Of a DNA stretch of 64,000 nt, positions 1 to 10,610 are shown one piece after another. Location of the stretch: contig NC_091143.1 in NCBI RefSeq assembly GCF_041381155.1, positions 35,640,679 to 35,704,678 of the forward strand, in the 5' to 3' direction. The DNA is from Argopecten irradians. Taxonomy: Eukaryota > Mollusca > Bivalvia > Pectinida > Pectinidae. The position numbers and the translations under genes were made by a program. The stretch's first letter is position 1. Every line of letters starts with the position of its first letter. Below the pieces are notes generated by a model. The model saw nothing but the letters and a program-made list of their open reading frames with translations. It did not search any database and was not told the origin of the DNA.

Positions 1-84
1 AGCTTGGTAACGCATTTTTAGATGTCTTGTTTACATGAAGTACAGACTAGTTTATTAATTCGTGCATTATTTTCTTTTTCTTAG

Positions 85-1340
85 GTATATTATTGGATCA
101 GCTCCTGGACGGACTCATTGTCTCTCCAACACTTCTCAGGGTCGTTCGTGTGTTTAGGATTGGTCGAGTCTTGCGACTCATCAAGGCGGCTAAAGGTATA
201 CGAAAGCTACTGTTTGCTTTGATCATATCCCTGCCAGCTCTCCTCAACATCGGAGCACTGCTGTTCTTGGTCATGTACATATTCGCTATCATCGGAATGT
301 CCTCCTTTGGAAATGTGAAAATCGAATCTCCTTTGGATGATACTGTAAATTTCCAGACGTTTGGTAATAGTTTTGTGCTACTGCTGCGTTTGTCAACGTC
401 AGCTGGTTGGAATGATATCCTTGAGCCGCTGCTAATAGAACCGCCGGATTGTGACCCTGATTACATTATCCGGTCGGACGGGTCAAGAGTGGAGTCAACC
501 AATGGCGACTGTGGTACTCCGTGGCTCGCCTACTTCTTCATGGTCGCTTACATCATTGTGATATTCTTAATTGTGATAAACATGTACATTGCTGTGATCT
601 TGGAGAACTTTAACCAGGCTCACGAACAAGAAGAGGTTGGTGTGACTGAAGATGACTTTGATGAATTTTATGTTGTCTGGGAAAAATATGACCCCTTAGC
701 CACTCAGTATATTAAGTATGAACAGCTGTCAACTTTTGTGGCTGACCTCGATCCTCCGTTAGGTATTCCTAAACCGAATGAAATAGCTCTAGTGGCGTGT
801 GACTTACCAATCATGGAAGGAGACAAAATCCACTGTTTAGACGTGCTCATAGCGCTTGTGAAAAATGTCTTGGGACGTGTTGAAGAAACAGAGGAATTTA
901 AGGAATTGCGTGGTCAAATGGAGGAAAAGTTTGAGGAGACATTCCCAACGCGTGTCAATAATGGCAAAATGTCCAGCACGATGCAGAAAAAGAAGGAAGA
1001 TGTGGCCGCGAAAACATTACAAAGAGCATGGCGCAGCTTCAAAACACAGAAACAGCTTCGCAACATTACAAAAATGGCCATGGACAAAAGCAAGGATGAC
1101 GAAGACAAAAAATCCAAAGGTGGAGCACTCGCTGCGCTTGGACAGCGTCTTTCTACTGCTCTTACAAACTTCTTCAGCGGCTCTTCACGTCCTGGTAGTG
1201 CTGCAAGTTCACGCAGTGTGAAAAGTACTGATCCGGACGCAGGAAAAACAAAAGTAAATACGAACACACTGCAGACTCCGTCCGTCGGGGCTCTGTACAA
1301 CAACCACAAAGATGACAATAATAAAGATGTGGAATTGTGA
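85..1340 (+). CDS. Voltage-gated sodium channel alpha subunit, last coding exon (domain IV S4 to C-terminus)
   Basis: The exon follows a pyrimidine-rich acceptor (TTTCTTTTTCTTAG, ending at 84) and stays open to TGA at 1338-1340. Residue numbers count from the codon at 93. The S4 voltage sensor has basic residues at every third position (R16, R19, R22, R25, R28, K31, K34, R37). S5 lies at about 46-70, the pore loop at 92-112 with TSAGW (Ala104 is the domain IV selectivity residue, so sodium rather than calcium type), and S6 at 144-172 ending in VILENF. An EF-hand-like region follows (186-260), then a calmodulin-binding IQ motif at 303-323, a lysine/serine-rich tail, and a C-terminal DVEL that fits a class II PDZ ligand. 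The channel would carry depolarising sodium current in excitable cell membranes. Domains I-III and the inactivation gate lie upstream of the window. Domain IV alone cannot separate Nav1 (para-like) from Nav2. Confidence 0.95.
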
Positions 1341-4300
1341 TAATACTTTTAATGTTAATTTACAAACTCTTCAGATTTGAAAATAGTGATTGTAATTGGT
1401 ATATGTATATTATATATATCTTAAATGACAAGTGGTTGAAATAGTTGTTGAACTTTGTGCACCAGAGGTCGTGTTATATAGAAGCGTGAATTATTCCAAG
1501 CTCCATAAAAGGACAGGGTGATCAAGAGTTGTCCGAAACCGAAGAAACGAAATCGTACCCTGAATGATCCCAGCTTGATACGATGACCTTCGTCTTGCAT
1601 GTAGACTCGCCCTGCACATCTGAAGTGATTGACGAACAAACTATAAAAAGCACTGTAAACTCGTCTAAAGGAAACATGGATTTCGGAGGTGATCACCTCA
1701 TCAAATTTCTGTGATAGTCGTCAGTCTTTGATTAGCGACGGTTTCTATTGATAATGTACATACACATACAAAAGTATTAATGATTTGTTAGTAGGAAAGA
1801 TTCGATGCAAAAAGTTCTTCGAAACTCTAAAGACCGACAAACGGATTGTCTTCATCCGACAACCAGATCGATTTTATAGTTGTTTTTTTAATTATTTAAA
1901 ATGCATGTGAATGAAGAATTTGACTGTGGTAATTGCTGATTGTCGTTGTTCAAGAGATAAATGTTTGTTCCTTAAATGTAATTTTAAGATGAAAATGAAA
2001 TGTGAAGTCAGTTTCGTGTACAATTATTTCTTCATTTTTTGTAATTTTGATGTTAATTTACATCTTACATATTTTTTTTTAATATATAAAGAACTGAAAA
2101 CTGGTTATATGAAGATTTGAATTGATATGAAGACTGTATTATACAAATATTCTACGAGTACTAATTTTAATCCTTCAAATATATATATTAAAAAAACGAA
2201 AAATATAACTATGGCAAAAAAAATTATTGTTAATTTAAATAACTTTGATTCGACGACATATGAAACAAAAGTCTTTTAAATAAGCAATGAATCTCGTTAA
2301 TCAAATTTATTTGACGACCCTTTAGCTGAGATAGAAGACGAATTAGTTTTAAACATAACCTTTCAGTATTATTTCAGGATATTATGATATGTTCTTATAC
2401 ATTTTCAGCTCTCTTGGTATCCAATAATTAATCATATTGTTATGAATCTGAATGTTTCTTAATCATCTTGATTAGAGATTGGCTTCATTACGCCTAAATG
2501 TAAACATTTAGCAATTTGCACCACTGCTTTGCTTTGTGATAAAAAAAATGTACACCGTATACAAATCATTTTAGACATAGCGTATATTTTTATTGTAACA
2601 ACGCGATCGTTGGACAGATTTTTTGTTTTCATTTTGTTACATTGTATTATTTCATTGTGACTGTTTTGTAAATTACTGATTGTCAAAAGTTCACAGTTGC
2701 CAAAAACTAAATGTAGATCTGATCGAACACGTTTTATGATAATGTCACAATGTTCATCGTGTTACTTTATGTAGGTTCGTTCAGATTACTTTTCTTTTTG
2801 CCTTACAAATGTCCCTTTCATAATGTTCTATCTAAGTTCACTAGTCATTAAAACGCTCTAGTATCATTTGAATAGTATCATCATGAATGCGTCCGTTTTG
2901 TTTCGTTGTAAGTTTCTCGTAGAAATCTTTTCAATCGGCAATTTTCGTTATCAAGCCTCTACTTTGATTATTAACATAGTCATTTACTAATGATACATTT
3001 ATTTAAATATATTATTTAGATATTTGCATACTCCTAGTTTGAAAATCATTTTTGATTCCGAAAAACAATATTTGTTTAAAGCGTTGTTTGAGTATAATTG
3101 GGATATAACGATAGATTAACCATTTGGGCTATTTTGCTCTTTACTTACTTTACATCAAACATATTTGCAGAAATTTTAATATAAAACAGAAAATTATTTC
3201 GATGAAAGATAACATTTTTCCTTGCTAGTACATGTGTCTTAATATTTACGCTGCGAACAAAGTTGTTTTATAGGTTTTCTGATATGCATTATGCAATCGT
3301 CTTTGTGAAAGTGAAAAAGATTCATATTTTTGGTTTAAGATCTTGTTTCACGTGAAGAATACTGATTTGGTTCCGATTTGAAGAGGTCTTGTAGACATTG
3401 TTTTATATCAAGTTGTATTTCGTTTTGAGATATTGTCTTTCTTTTCTAAATGAAATATTGGAATATGAATGCGTTATTGTCTGTTAAAACAGTAAGTGCT
3501 AAACATGTAATTATTATGCAATTAAAAGTAATATCTCCTTGAGTCTGCTCATGTGCCAATATAACCTACAGTACAAAGATCTCTCTGAATCACAGTTGTT
3601 ACTCCGGGGTAAAAATTTCCACATTGAATTTCACTTTTCGATATATTTACTTCTTTTTTCAAATCGCCAGCTATGTTAGATAAAACAGGTTGTTTAAGTG
3701 TTTCATACCACAAACTCATATTTTTTTTATCTTTCAACCTATCGTTCACAGTATGGCGGTTTCGGTTACTTCCTTTGCTTCCTTTAATTATTTGATTGGT
3801 AATATATGCCAATGCAGTATTGTTGTGGTCAATATAATTAATTTCTATTAGGAATTACTAATGAACATTCTTAAATATTGATTGTACGTCATATAAGAAA
3901 AGATTTTATTTTTACTTTATTTTTCCCCAATGTCCTGACACTTTCGATTTCATTCATTTCTGCCTTCTTTTATTGCAATTGTCTCAAATATTTGACATTC
4001 ATAGAATGTAACTCCAGCGTAGAAACTAAGAATACATTGAACGTTGTTTATTTTATCTTATTTTTTTTCATTATTTTTAAAATCAAGTTTTGGCGTTAAT
4101 TTTTGATGTTTGAAACGTTAGAATCAAATAGTTCTTGTGATTTATTTCTGTAGTAGGCAAAGTAATTTATTTCACTATTACATTCATTCATTCATAAAAG
4201 TTAGTTTTGTTAAGGGCTGGCGAAGGAAAAGAAGTGATTTCACATTTTATTGAAAAGACACAGCTCGACAGATTGTTTATTTATCATTTCTATAAAACTC

Positions 4301-4431
4301 TTAGTTGAAATTAAAACCTAAATATCAGTTGTTTTTTTCTGCTAATATCTGCGTTATCATTGAGATTTACAATTTCGTTGTAACATGATATATAATTGTA
4401 AATAAGTCTTGTACATATTCAATAATATTAT
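1341..4431. other. Presumed sodium-channel 3' UTR and AT-rich intergenic DNA
   Basis: No coding frame longer than about 90 codons is convincing here, and the small frames have no recognisable motif. The first few hundred bases must include the 3' UTR of the channel exon, but no canonical AATAAA close to the stop stands out, so the transcript end is not placed. Composition is strongly AT-rich with many homopolymer runs. Confidence 0.5.
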
Positions 4432-4459
4432 TATCATCATCATCATCATCATCATCATT
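4432..4459. repeat. ATC trinucleotide microsatellite
   Basis: About nine uninterrupted copies of ATC/TCA run here, flanked by AT-rich sequence. It is a simple sequence repeat and likely to vary in length between individuals. Confidence 0.9.
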
Positions 4460-4539
4460 TCGAAACGAAGAATTTTGAAGATTTAATAAAGTATTTTTAT
4501 AAAACACAATATGGCTTGCAAATTTGCCCCAGCGTGTAG

Positions 4540-4695
4540 ATCCATAATAATGATATATCGGTGGCTTCGAAGGGTAGTTATATAGCTCGACCACCCTATA
4601 TCCACGCCCCCGATCACTTTACCATTCGCACACTGTATCAAGCTGGTGGACACCAGCATTTCAAGCTAACTGGCGTTCCTGAAGATTTCCTTTGA
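4540..4695 (+). CDS. Candidate terminal exon of an unrecognised gene
   Basis: After a possible acceptor (GTGTAG, 4534-4539) a frame of 51 codons runs to TGA at 4693-4695, followed three bases later by a canonical AATAAA at 4698-4703. The peptide has a balanced, protein-like composition (ARPPYIHAPDHF, then YQAGGHQHFK, ending VPEDFL), unlike the Ile/Phe/Lys-rich noise of the surrounding frames. I do not recognise the family. It could be an alternative 3' end of the upstream channel gene, the last exon of a gene nested in one of its introns, or a fragment of a processed copy. The acceptor lacks a good pyrimidine tract, so this is a low-confidence call. Confidence 0.25.
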   Translation: MHNNDISVASKGSYIARPPYIHAPDHFTIRTLYQAGGHQHFKLTGVPEDFL

Positions 4696-4703
4696 ATAAT
4701 AAA

Positions 4704-5694
4704 CTTTTTGCAAAAAAGGAGCTGTTTTCTTTTTTATCTTTTATTTATAAGCTGTGTGGTTAGTATAATCATAATATATATTCAATGGTTTCTCTCTTTT
4801 AACCAATTCACCCCTAAATTACGATGAATTTAGATTCTTCCATTTGAAAGGCGGGAATAGTCTTTTTGGAATTTCAGGAGTAAACGAGAATTAACAAATA
4901 TCCACACTTTCAAGCATGGATTGCATAAATGATAAGAAAACATGTTTACAATCAAACTAACGGTCTCGTGAACAATTTTCGAAAATATCGAAGAAACTAG
5001 AAATATGTCTGTTAGACATTAAGTGCTCGCTAAATACTTCCTAACCTTAATTTCCGGTATGAAATCATCCTCTGCAACAGGTGTACGTAGCACTTTCGCT
5101 CATTATCCTTGGGACTATTGCAAGGAGATGGTTTACGCCTTTGGTGCATTGTAATAAATAATTCCTTTACTTCATCAGAACTTTAAATGTGAAATTACTT
5201 TGAAGTTCTTTGTTACATAAAAGTGTGTTTATTATATTGATACGATAGACTTGTTTCGTTGTTCAAAACAGTCGTCCGCTAGAATACCGTTCAGTCTCTG
5301 TGCACGTGCGCATGGTAACATACCTGTGTCATGCTTGAACGCCTTTCTGAAGTACATTAGATCTAGAGTTCAGACACTCTGACTGATGTTTTATAATGTG
5401 TTTTTTTTTATTCTGTTTCTCTCATGCAATTAGCTGTGTAATTTTATAAATATTAATTAGAACTGCGGCAAATGCGGTTTATGGTCACAGGGTTTAGTAA
5501 GCGATAGTGCAACGTACACATAGTACCTATGATGATGTGAAATCAATTAAACATGTGGCCGGTACTAAAAGTTATCCGTTTCGCCACTTTATTTTATTGA
5601 CTATATAAACCTGAATTGCATTACATTTTTCCGAAAGTTCCCAAAGTCGATCAGATGCTTAGAATATCGTGACTGATGCAAGAGTTTGTATTCG
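4704..5694. other. Non-coding AT-rich stretch
   Basis: No gene, RNA gene or clear repeat is visible. The stretch ends where the LTR retrotransposon begins. Confidence 0.5.
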
Positions 5695-5837
5695 CGTAAC
5701 GTTGGAAGAATAACTCTCTCTCAAGATGGCTGTCACATAACTGATTTATTGCATTTACGCGGGAGTCGCTTATGAACACAAAACAAAACAATGACAGGGC
5801 CGCTTAGGCGCTTAAAAATACAAGTCAATATGTTACA
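5695..5837 (-). repeat. 3' LTR of the gypsy element
   Basis: This 143-bp LTR matches the one at 9988-10122 almost base for base. It has two small extra segments (2 bp in the CT run near 5715 and 6 bp near 5820), and its outer end reads CGTAAC where the other copy has TGTAAC. The inner end finishes GTTACA. The short length is typical of the clade. Confidence 0.93.
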
Positions 5838-5850
5838 TCTCCCTTTTTAG
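5838..5850 (-). promoter_or_regulatory. Polypurine tract, plus-strand primer site
   Basis: On the minus strand the 13 bases next to the 3' LTR read CTAAAAAGGGAGA, a standard polypurine tract directly abutting the LTR start TGTAAC. This supports the element's orientation. Confidence 0.8.
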
Positions 5851-6001
5851 CACTTCAGTCTGTAATTAAACATTTAACCATAAATGCAATTGCTTAATAC
5901 ACTTGTGAATCATTTAAGGAACATTTGAGCTCTTTAAGAACCCTTTTAACACAATTATAACTTTAACGAGAAAAAAAAGAAAACACTTTTTCTTAACACT
6001 G

Positions 6002-8915
6002 TCAGTCAGTTAGCAAGATCATAGCCATCCAGGTGCTTGGCGTGTGGATAACCCTTCCAGATCTAGTCGTCCTGGTGGGAGGTCCTTGGGGTGCCGGTGC
6101 TGGTGGTTCACAGCATTGATCATCAGATTCGAACTGACATTCCGGAGTGTTAGAGTCAATGTTCGGATTTTTGGACACAATTGGAGTGTTGGTGTCCAAA
6201 TACGCTTCAGAGTCATTAGAGACTTGCGGCGTGATGCTGACGTTAGACTTCCGCAGGAATTTACGATTGCGACGGAATACTTTCCCGCGTGGCGTTTTTA
6301 CCAGATATGACCGTGGTGTCTTATCAACACCTTCGACGATTGCCGGCGACCATCCTTCGTCGGTTTTCAACTGAATCGTCTCCCCTGGTTTTAGCTCGGG
6401 TAACACTTTCGACTGACGATCATAATATTTCTTCTGAGTCATTTGTCGTTGCATTAGGGACGACTGTTGATTTGTAGGTTTGACCGATGGATCTAGAATG
6501 TTCGTGGCCATGGGGATGGTTCCCCGTAATTGACGATTCATCGCCAGTTGAGCTGGCGACAAGCCTATTCCCTCGATCGGTGAAGCGCGGTAGTCCAAAA
6601 GTGCAAGACTCATGTCAATCTTACTGTCCTCTGCCTTTTTCATAAGATTTTGATGGTTTGGACACATTGTTCAGCTTGACCGTTTGATTGGGGTTATTTA
6701 GGACTTGAGGTCCTGTGTTCAAATCCCCAGTCCGTGGCGAAATCTGCGAATGTTCGTGATGAAAATTGAGGACCATTGTCGGAGAATACGATTTCCGGGA
6801 TTCCGTGCCTTGCGAATATGGACTTGAGAGCGGCAACTGTAGCACTGCTCTGTAGGCTATGTAGATGAACAACCTCCGGAAACTTAGAATAGTAGTCCAC
6901 ACAGAGGAGATAGTTCTTCTCGTGAAACTCAAACAGATCTACACCAACCTTCATGAATGGACGTGATGGTGGTTCATGAGGGATAAGTGGTTCCTTCGTG
7001 TTCGCCTCTTGGTATTTGGCGCAAATTTCACATCGCGACACAATATCTTCGATTTCGGAGTTGAGTCCGGGCCAGAATACTAACTCGCGAGCACGCTGTT
7101 TGCATTTCACAACACCTAGGTGTGATTCGTGAATTTTCAGTAACGTCTCGCGTCGTAGGGTTTTTGGAATGACAATTCGCTGTCCTCGGTACACTAATCC
7201 ATCGATTACGCTCAACTCGTCGCTGAATGTTGAATATGGCGACAGCTCGGGCTGTTTCGTTTCCGGCCATCCGTGTTCTATTGCAAGTATAAGTCTCTGG
7301 AGACGTTGTGCGGATTTCGAGTGTTGCGACTTCGAGTTCCTCGTCAATGAGGTTTTCAGGCATTTCTGGGAGGTAAGCTCTACTGAGAGCATCAGAGATG
7401 TACATTTCTCTGCCAGGCTTGTAGACTAGTTCTATGTCGTACCGTTGCAGGCGCATAAGCATGCGTTGCAGACGAGGCGTTGTCATATGAATCGGCTTTT
7501 TATGTATCGCGACGAGGGGCTTGTGGTCTGTTTCGACTGTCACTTTTCGACCAAAGATGTAGTGATGAAATTTTTCGCATCCGTATACAACCGCTAACAT
7601 TTCACGCTCTATCTGTGCATAACGTGTTTGTGTTTTAGTGAGGGCTCGAGATCCATACGCGACCGGTTGACCTGACTGAAGTAGGACTGCGCCAAGCCCT
7701 TTTGAGCTGGCGTCGACATTGACGGTGACCTCTTCTCTGACATCGTAGAATTTAAGAACAGGTGCCTGTGTAACGAGAGTTTTTAAGTGTTTATAGGCTT
7801 TTTCCTGCTCTGGGCCCCAGTTTAATTCAATGTCGTTTCGGAGTAGAATCCTCAATGGCGCGGAAACTTCGGATTGGTTAGGAATAAATTTTCCAAGATA
7901 TTGCACCGCTCCTAAGAATCGCCTTACACCATTTTTGTCGACTGGTCTGGGCATTTCTCTTATTGCCATGACCTTCTCGGGATCAACTTTCAAGCCGTCC
8001 TTACTGATTGTGTGTCCCACATACCTCACCTCGGTTTTACGGAGTTCACATTTCTGTTTGTTGAGTTTTAAGTTACGTTCACGTGCTCGTTGTAACATTA
8101 AACGTACGCGTTTGTCGTGTTGTTTGTCATCCTCGCCCCATACCAGGATATCATCAACAACGCACTCTACACCTGGGATACCTTCGAAGATTTCTTTCAT
8201 TTTCTTGCAGAAAACTTCACTAGAACTGTTAATGCCGAAAGGCAGGCGGCAGTTTCTGTAACGCCCAAAAGGAGTGTTAAATGTTAATAGCTTTGAGCTC
8301 TCCTCATCAAGCTCGATTTGCCAGAAACCGTTTGTCGCAACAAATTTGGAGAAAACCTTCGCGTTAGGTAGTCGGGCTACCACATCTTCGATAGTCTCCA
8401 TGGGGTAATGTTCCCTCTTAATAGCCATGTTCAAATCACGTGGATCTATGCACACACGTGTTTTTTCAGGTTTGAGAACGACAACCATACTGTGAACCCA
8501 ATCAGTGGGCTCATCTTCCTTAACGAGAACACCTAAACCCTCCATGCGTTCTAGTTCGGTTTTTACTCTCTGACGGAGTGGCTCTGCTACTTTCCTCGGT
8601 GGGTGTACACTTGGTGTAACTTTTGGGTCAGTTTTTATGTGATATTTACCCGCGATCTTTCCAAGACCTTCGAAAACATCTCCAAACTCATCCAAAATGT
8701 CATTTTTGGAAAGTGGTGCGCTTACAGGTTTCGATTCGACTGTGTGAATTCGTTGAACCGTACCGAGAGAACAACATGCCTTTTTGCCGAGTATAGCCGG
8801 ACAGTCATTATCGACGACATGGAATTTCAGCGAAAATTCCTGCTCGCGAAACCTTACTGGTAATTGCGCTGTACCGAGTACGTCGTTTTATACGATGACC
8901 TCCAAAACCGACTAA
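6002..8915 (-). pseudogene. pol (protease end, RT, RNase H, integrase) of the gypsy element, inactivated
   Basis: The RT/RNase H block occupies about 7310-8880. The RT core has VVDDILVWG as the active-site box, but motif A reads KFVATNGFWQ, with valine where the family has its first catalytic aspartate. RNase H shows NVDASSKGLG and TDHKPL. Near 7310 the frame shifts, and the integrase continues in another frame to about 6694. Its zinc domain has HESH and CEIC and its catalytic core has VGVDLF and SDNGPQF. A TAA at 6691-6693 and a further frame break at about 6640-6665 interrupt the end of the core. The C-terminal segment (6002-6640) is basic and then Pro/Thr-rich, without a chromodomain. With a dead RT and several frame breaks this copy cannot retrotranspose by itself. 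Confidence 0.92.
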
Positions 8916-9969
8916 ACCGTCCCGAGTGGGCTTTAACGGCGTTTTCACAGTTCATTTTGTCCATCACGCGTTTAGGTATGACGTTGGCGTCCGCCCCTGT
9001 GTCCAACTTGAATTTTACAAACTGATCACCAAACTGTAGTGTTTCGAACCACTCATTGTCACATGCCCCTGTGCTCGAGATTGTGCCTAAGAATAAATCC
9101 TCTGAATAACTTTCGTCACAACCAACAGTGTGTAGTTTCTTCTGTCGAGTGTTATTGTGGCTATTATTGCCAGACCTACATAAGTTGGCGAAATGGTTCA
9201 TACGGCCACACGTGTGACATTCTTTACCGAAAGCTGGGCAAACGGCAGAGCTACGTTCATGTTCATGTCCACAGTTTCGACAATCAACGAGCGAAAGTTT
9301 GTTTTGTCGTGCTTGTGGTTGTTTGTTGTTGGGCTGGGGTTGGGGTTGTTTTGTCTTTTTATTTCCATACCGTTTACGGCGAGGGCCAGATTGTTTATGT
9401 ACTGTGTGTACGGAAGCTTCATCCGCTTGTGGATTTTTAAGCATGCTGACCTGGGCACTGCTTATTTCCTGAGCTCTACAGAAATCAACGGCTTTTGTGA
9501 GTGGAAGATCAGTCTCACGAAGTAATCTGACACGTGTGCCTTCGTCTCGGATGCCACAAACGATCCTATCCCTAATGAGACTGTCTGTAAGCTCGTTGAA
9601 ATCACAGTTCTTGGCCTTGTTTTTGAGATCTGTGACGAACGAGTCAATCGTTTCATTTACACCTTGAGATCGAGTGAAAAACAAATGTCTGAGGTATGTT
9701 AAGTTTTTGCGAGGTTCACAATACTCATAAAACTTTGTTTTTAGTACATCTAGTTTTTCTTTGTCACCTTCAGCGATCGTGAAAGTGTTATATACACGGC
9801 GGGCTTCACTTCCAGCTACGTGGAGGAATGTCGCGACCTGGACTTTACCCGACTTTTCCTCTATACCTGAGGCAGTCATGTATAATTCAAACCCTTGTAC
9901 TCATTCTCTCCAATTTTCGGACAAATTTCCTTCTAAATTTATGGCTCCTGGAGGCTTAAGTTGCTCCAT
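8854..9969 (-). pseudogene. gag-protease of the gypsy element, inactivated
   Basis: The likely start ATG is at 9967-9969, 18 bases inside the primer-binding site edge. The frame meets TGA at 9901-9903 (codon 23) and is then open to 8854. The capsid-like region is followed by a basic stretch and two zinc knuckles: one irregular (CRNCGHEH through SSAVC) and one canonical CX2CX4HX4C (CHTCGRMNHFANLC). The protease active site LDTGADANVIP follows in the same frame, so gag and pro were probably translated as one polyprotein. Frame breaks at about 8885-8935 cut the protease soon after its active-site loop. The TGA would limit any product to an internal start at 9879. Confidence 0.9.
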
Positions 9970-9973
9970 ATTT

Positions 9974-9987
9974 CTTCTTTGACACCA
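9974..9987 (-). promoter_or_regulatory. Primer-binding site of the gypsy element
   Basis: Immediately inside the 5' LTR the minus strand reads TGGTGTCAAAGAAG. The TGG start complements a tRNA 3' CCA, and TGGTGTC would pair with a tRNA ending GACACCA, as many leucine tRNAs do. The tRNA identity is inference. Confidence 0.7.
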
Positions 9988-10122
9988 TGTAACGTTGGAA
10001 GAATAACTCTCTCAAGATGGCTGTCACATAACTGATTTATTGCATTTACGCGGGAGTCGCTTATGAACACAAAACAAAACAATGACAGGGCCGCTTAGGC
10101 GCTTAAAAGTCAATATGTTACA
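9988..10122 (-). repeat. 5' LTR of the gypsy element
   Basis: This 135-bp LTR runs TGTAAC to GTTACA on the plus strand, with 6-bp perfect inverted ends, and is the partner of 5695-5837. On the minus strand it contains GCAATAAATC, which provides an AATAAA polyadenylation signal within the LTR. Confidence 0.93.
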
Positions 10123-10610
10123 TGATACGCCGCTTGAAGTTTAAACAAAACAAATGAGTTTTGCACTGTGAAATGTCACTGTAGCTAATTTATAGTAGAT
10201 TATCGCTGACAAGTATATCTTAATATAAGTTTTTGAAAGTTTGGTGTCACTAAATCATGGCGAAATCGATTAAACGCTATAAGAAACTGAATTCTGGTAT
10301 CGCGTGCGCAGTTGGAATCTTCGCATAGCGGATGTACACAGACTCTACACTCGACAAGGAAAATAATAGTACGAGTACACTCGCACTAAAAAGTTATAGT
10401 TCATTTCAGAAAACTGCACTTGTTTAATATTTAGTAATGAGGAAATAGTTGTTTAACAAAAATAATAGTGATACCTTTTTTATAATGCTTTTCAGAGAAT
10501 GTGTTGTAACACATGCTACATAATGTCTGAATATGAATCCGTAGTAGAATTATAGCTGCATATGAGCCACTATTACCGGTGTCATTACCTCTGTCTTCAG
10601 TACGTTAGCA
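10123..10610. other. Non-coding stretch between retrotransposon and GPCR
   Basis: No gene or repeat recognised. It probably includes the GPCR 3' UTR, since the receptor is transcribed toward it. Confidence 0.5.

Larger units (their letters stand above)
5695..10122 (-). mobile_element. Degenerate Ty3/gypsy LTR retrotransposon
   Basis: A 4.4-kb element reads on the minus strand between two near-identical short LTRs: 5' LTR, primer-binding site, gag with zinc knuckles, protease, reverse transcriptase, RNase H, integrase, polypurine tract, 3' LTR. The order RT-RNaseH-integrase places it in Ty3/gypsy. Very short LTRs, a primer site starting TGGTGTC and no env suggest the C-clade (Mag/Steamer-like) common in molluscs; that placement is inference. 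The LTRs differ only by two small indels and one terminal base, so insertion was fairly recent. The coding region is nevertheless broken: a TGA in gag, frame breaks in protease, after RNase H and in integrase, a TAA in integrase, and loss of a catalytic aspartate in RT. No perfect target-site duplication is visible (flanks ATTCG and TGATA), which may mean recombination between copies. Confidence 0.93.

Noticed and set aside
7830..8261. 143-codon plus frame inside the retrotransposon
   Set aside because: It is the antisense shadow of the reverse transcriptase frame.
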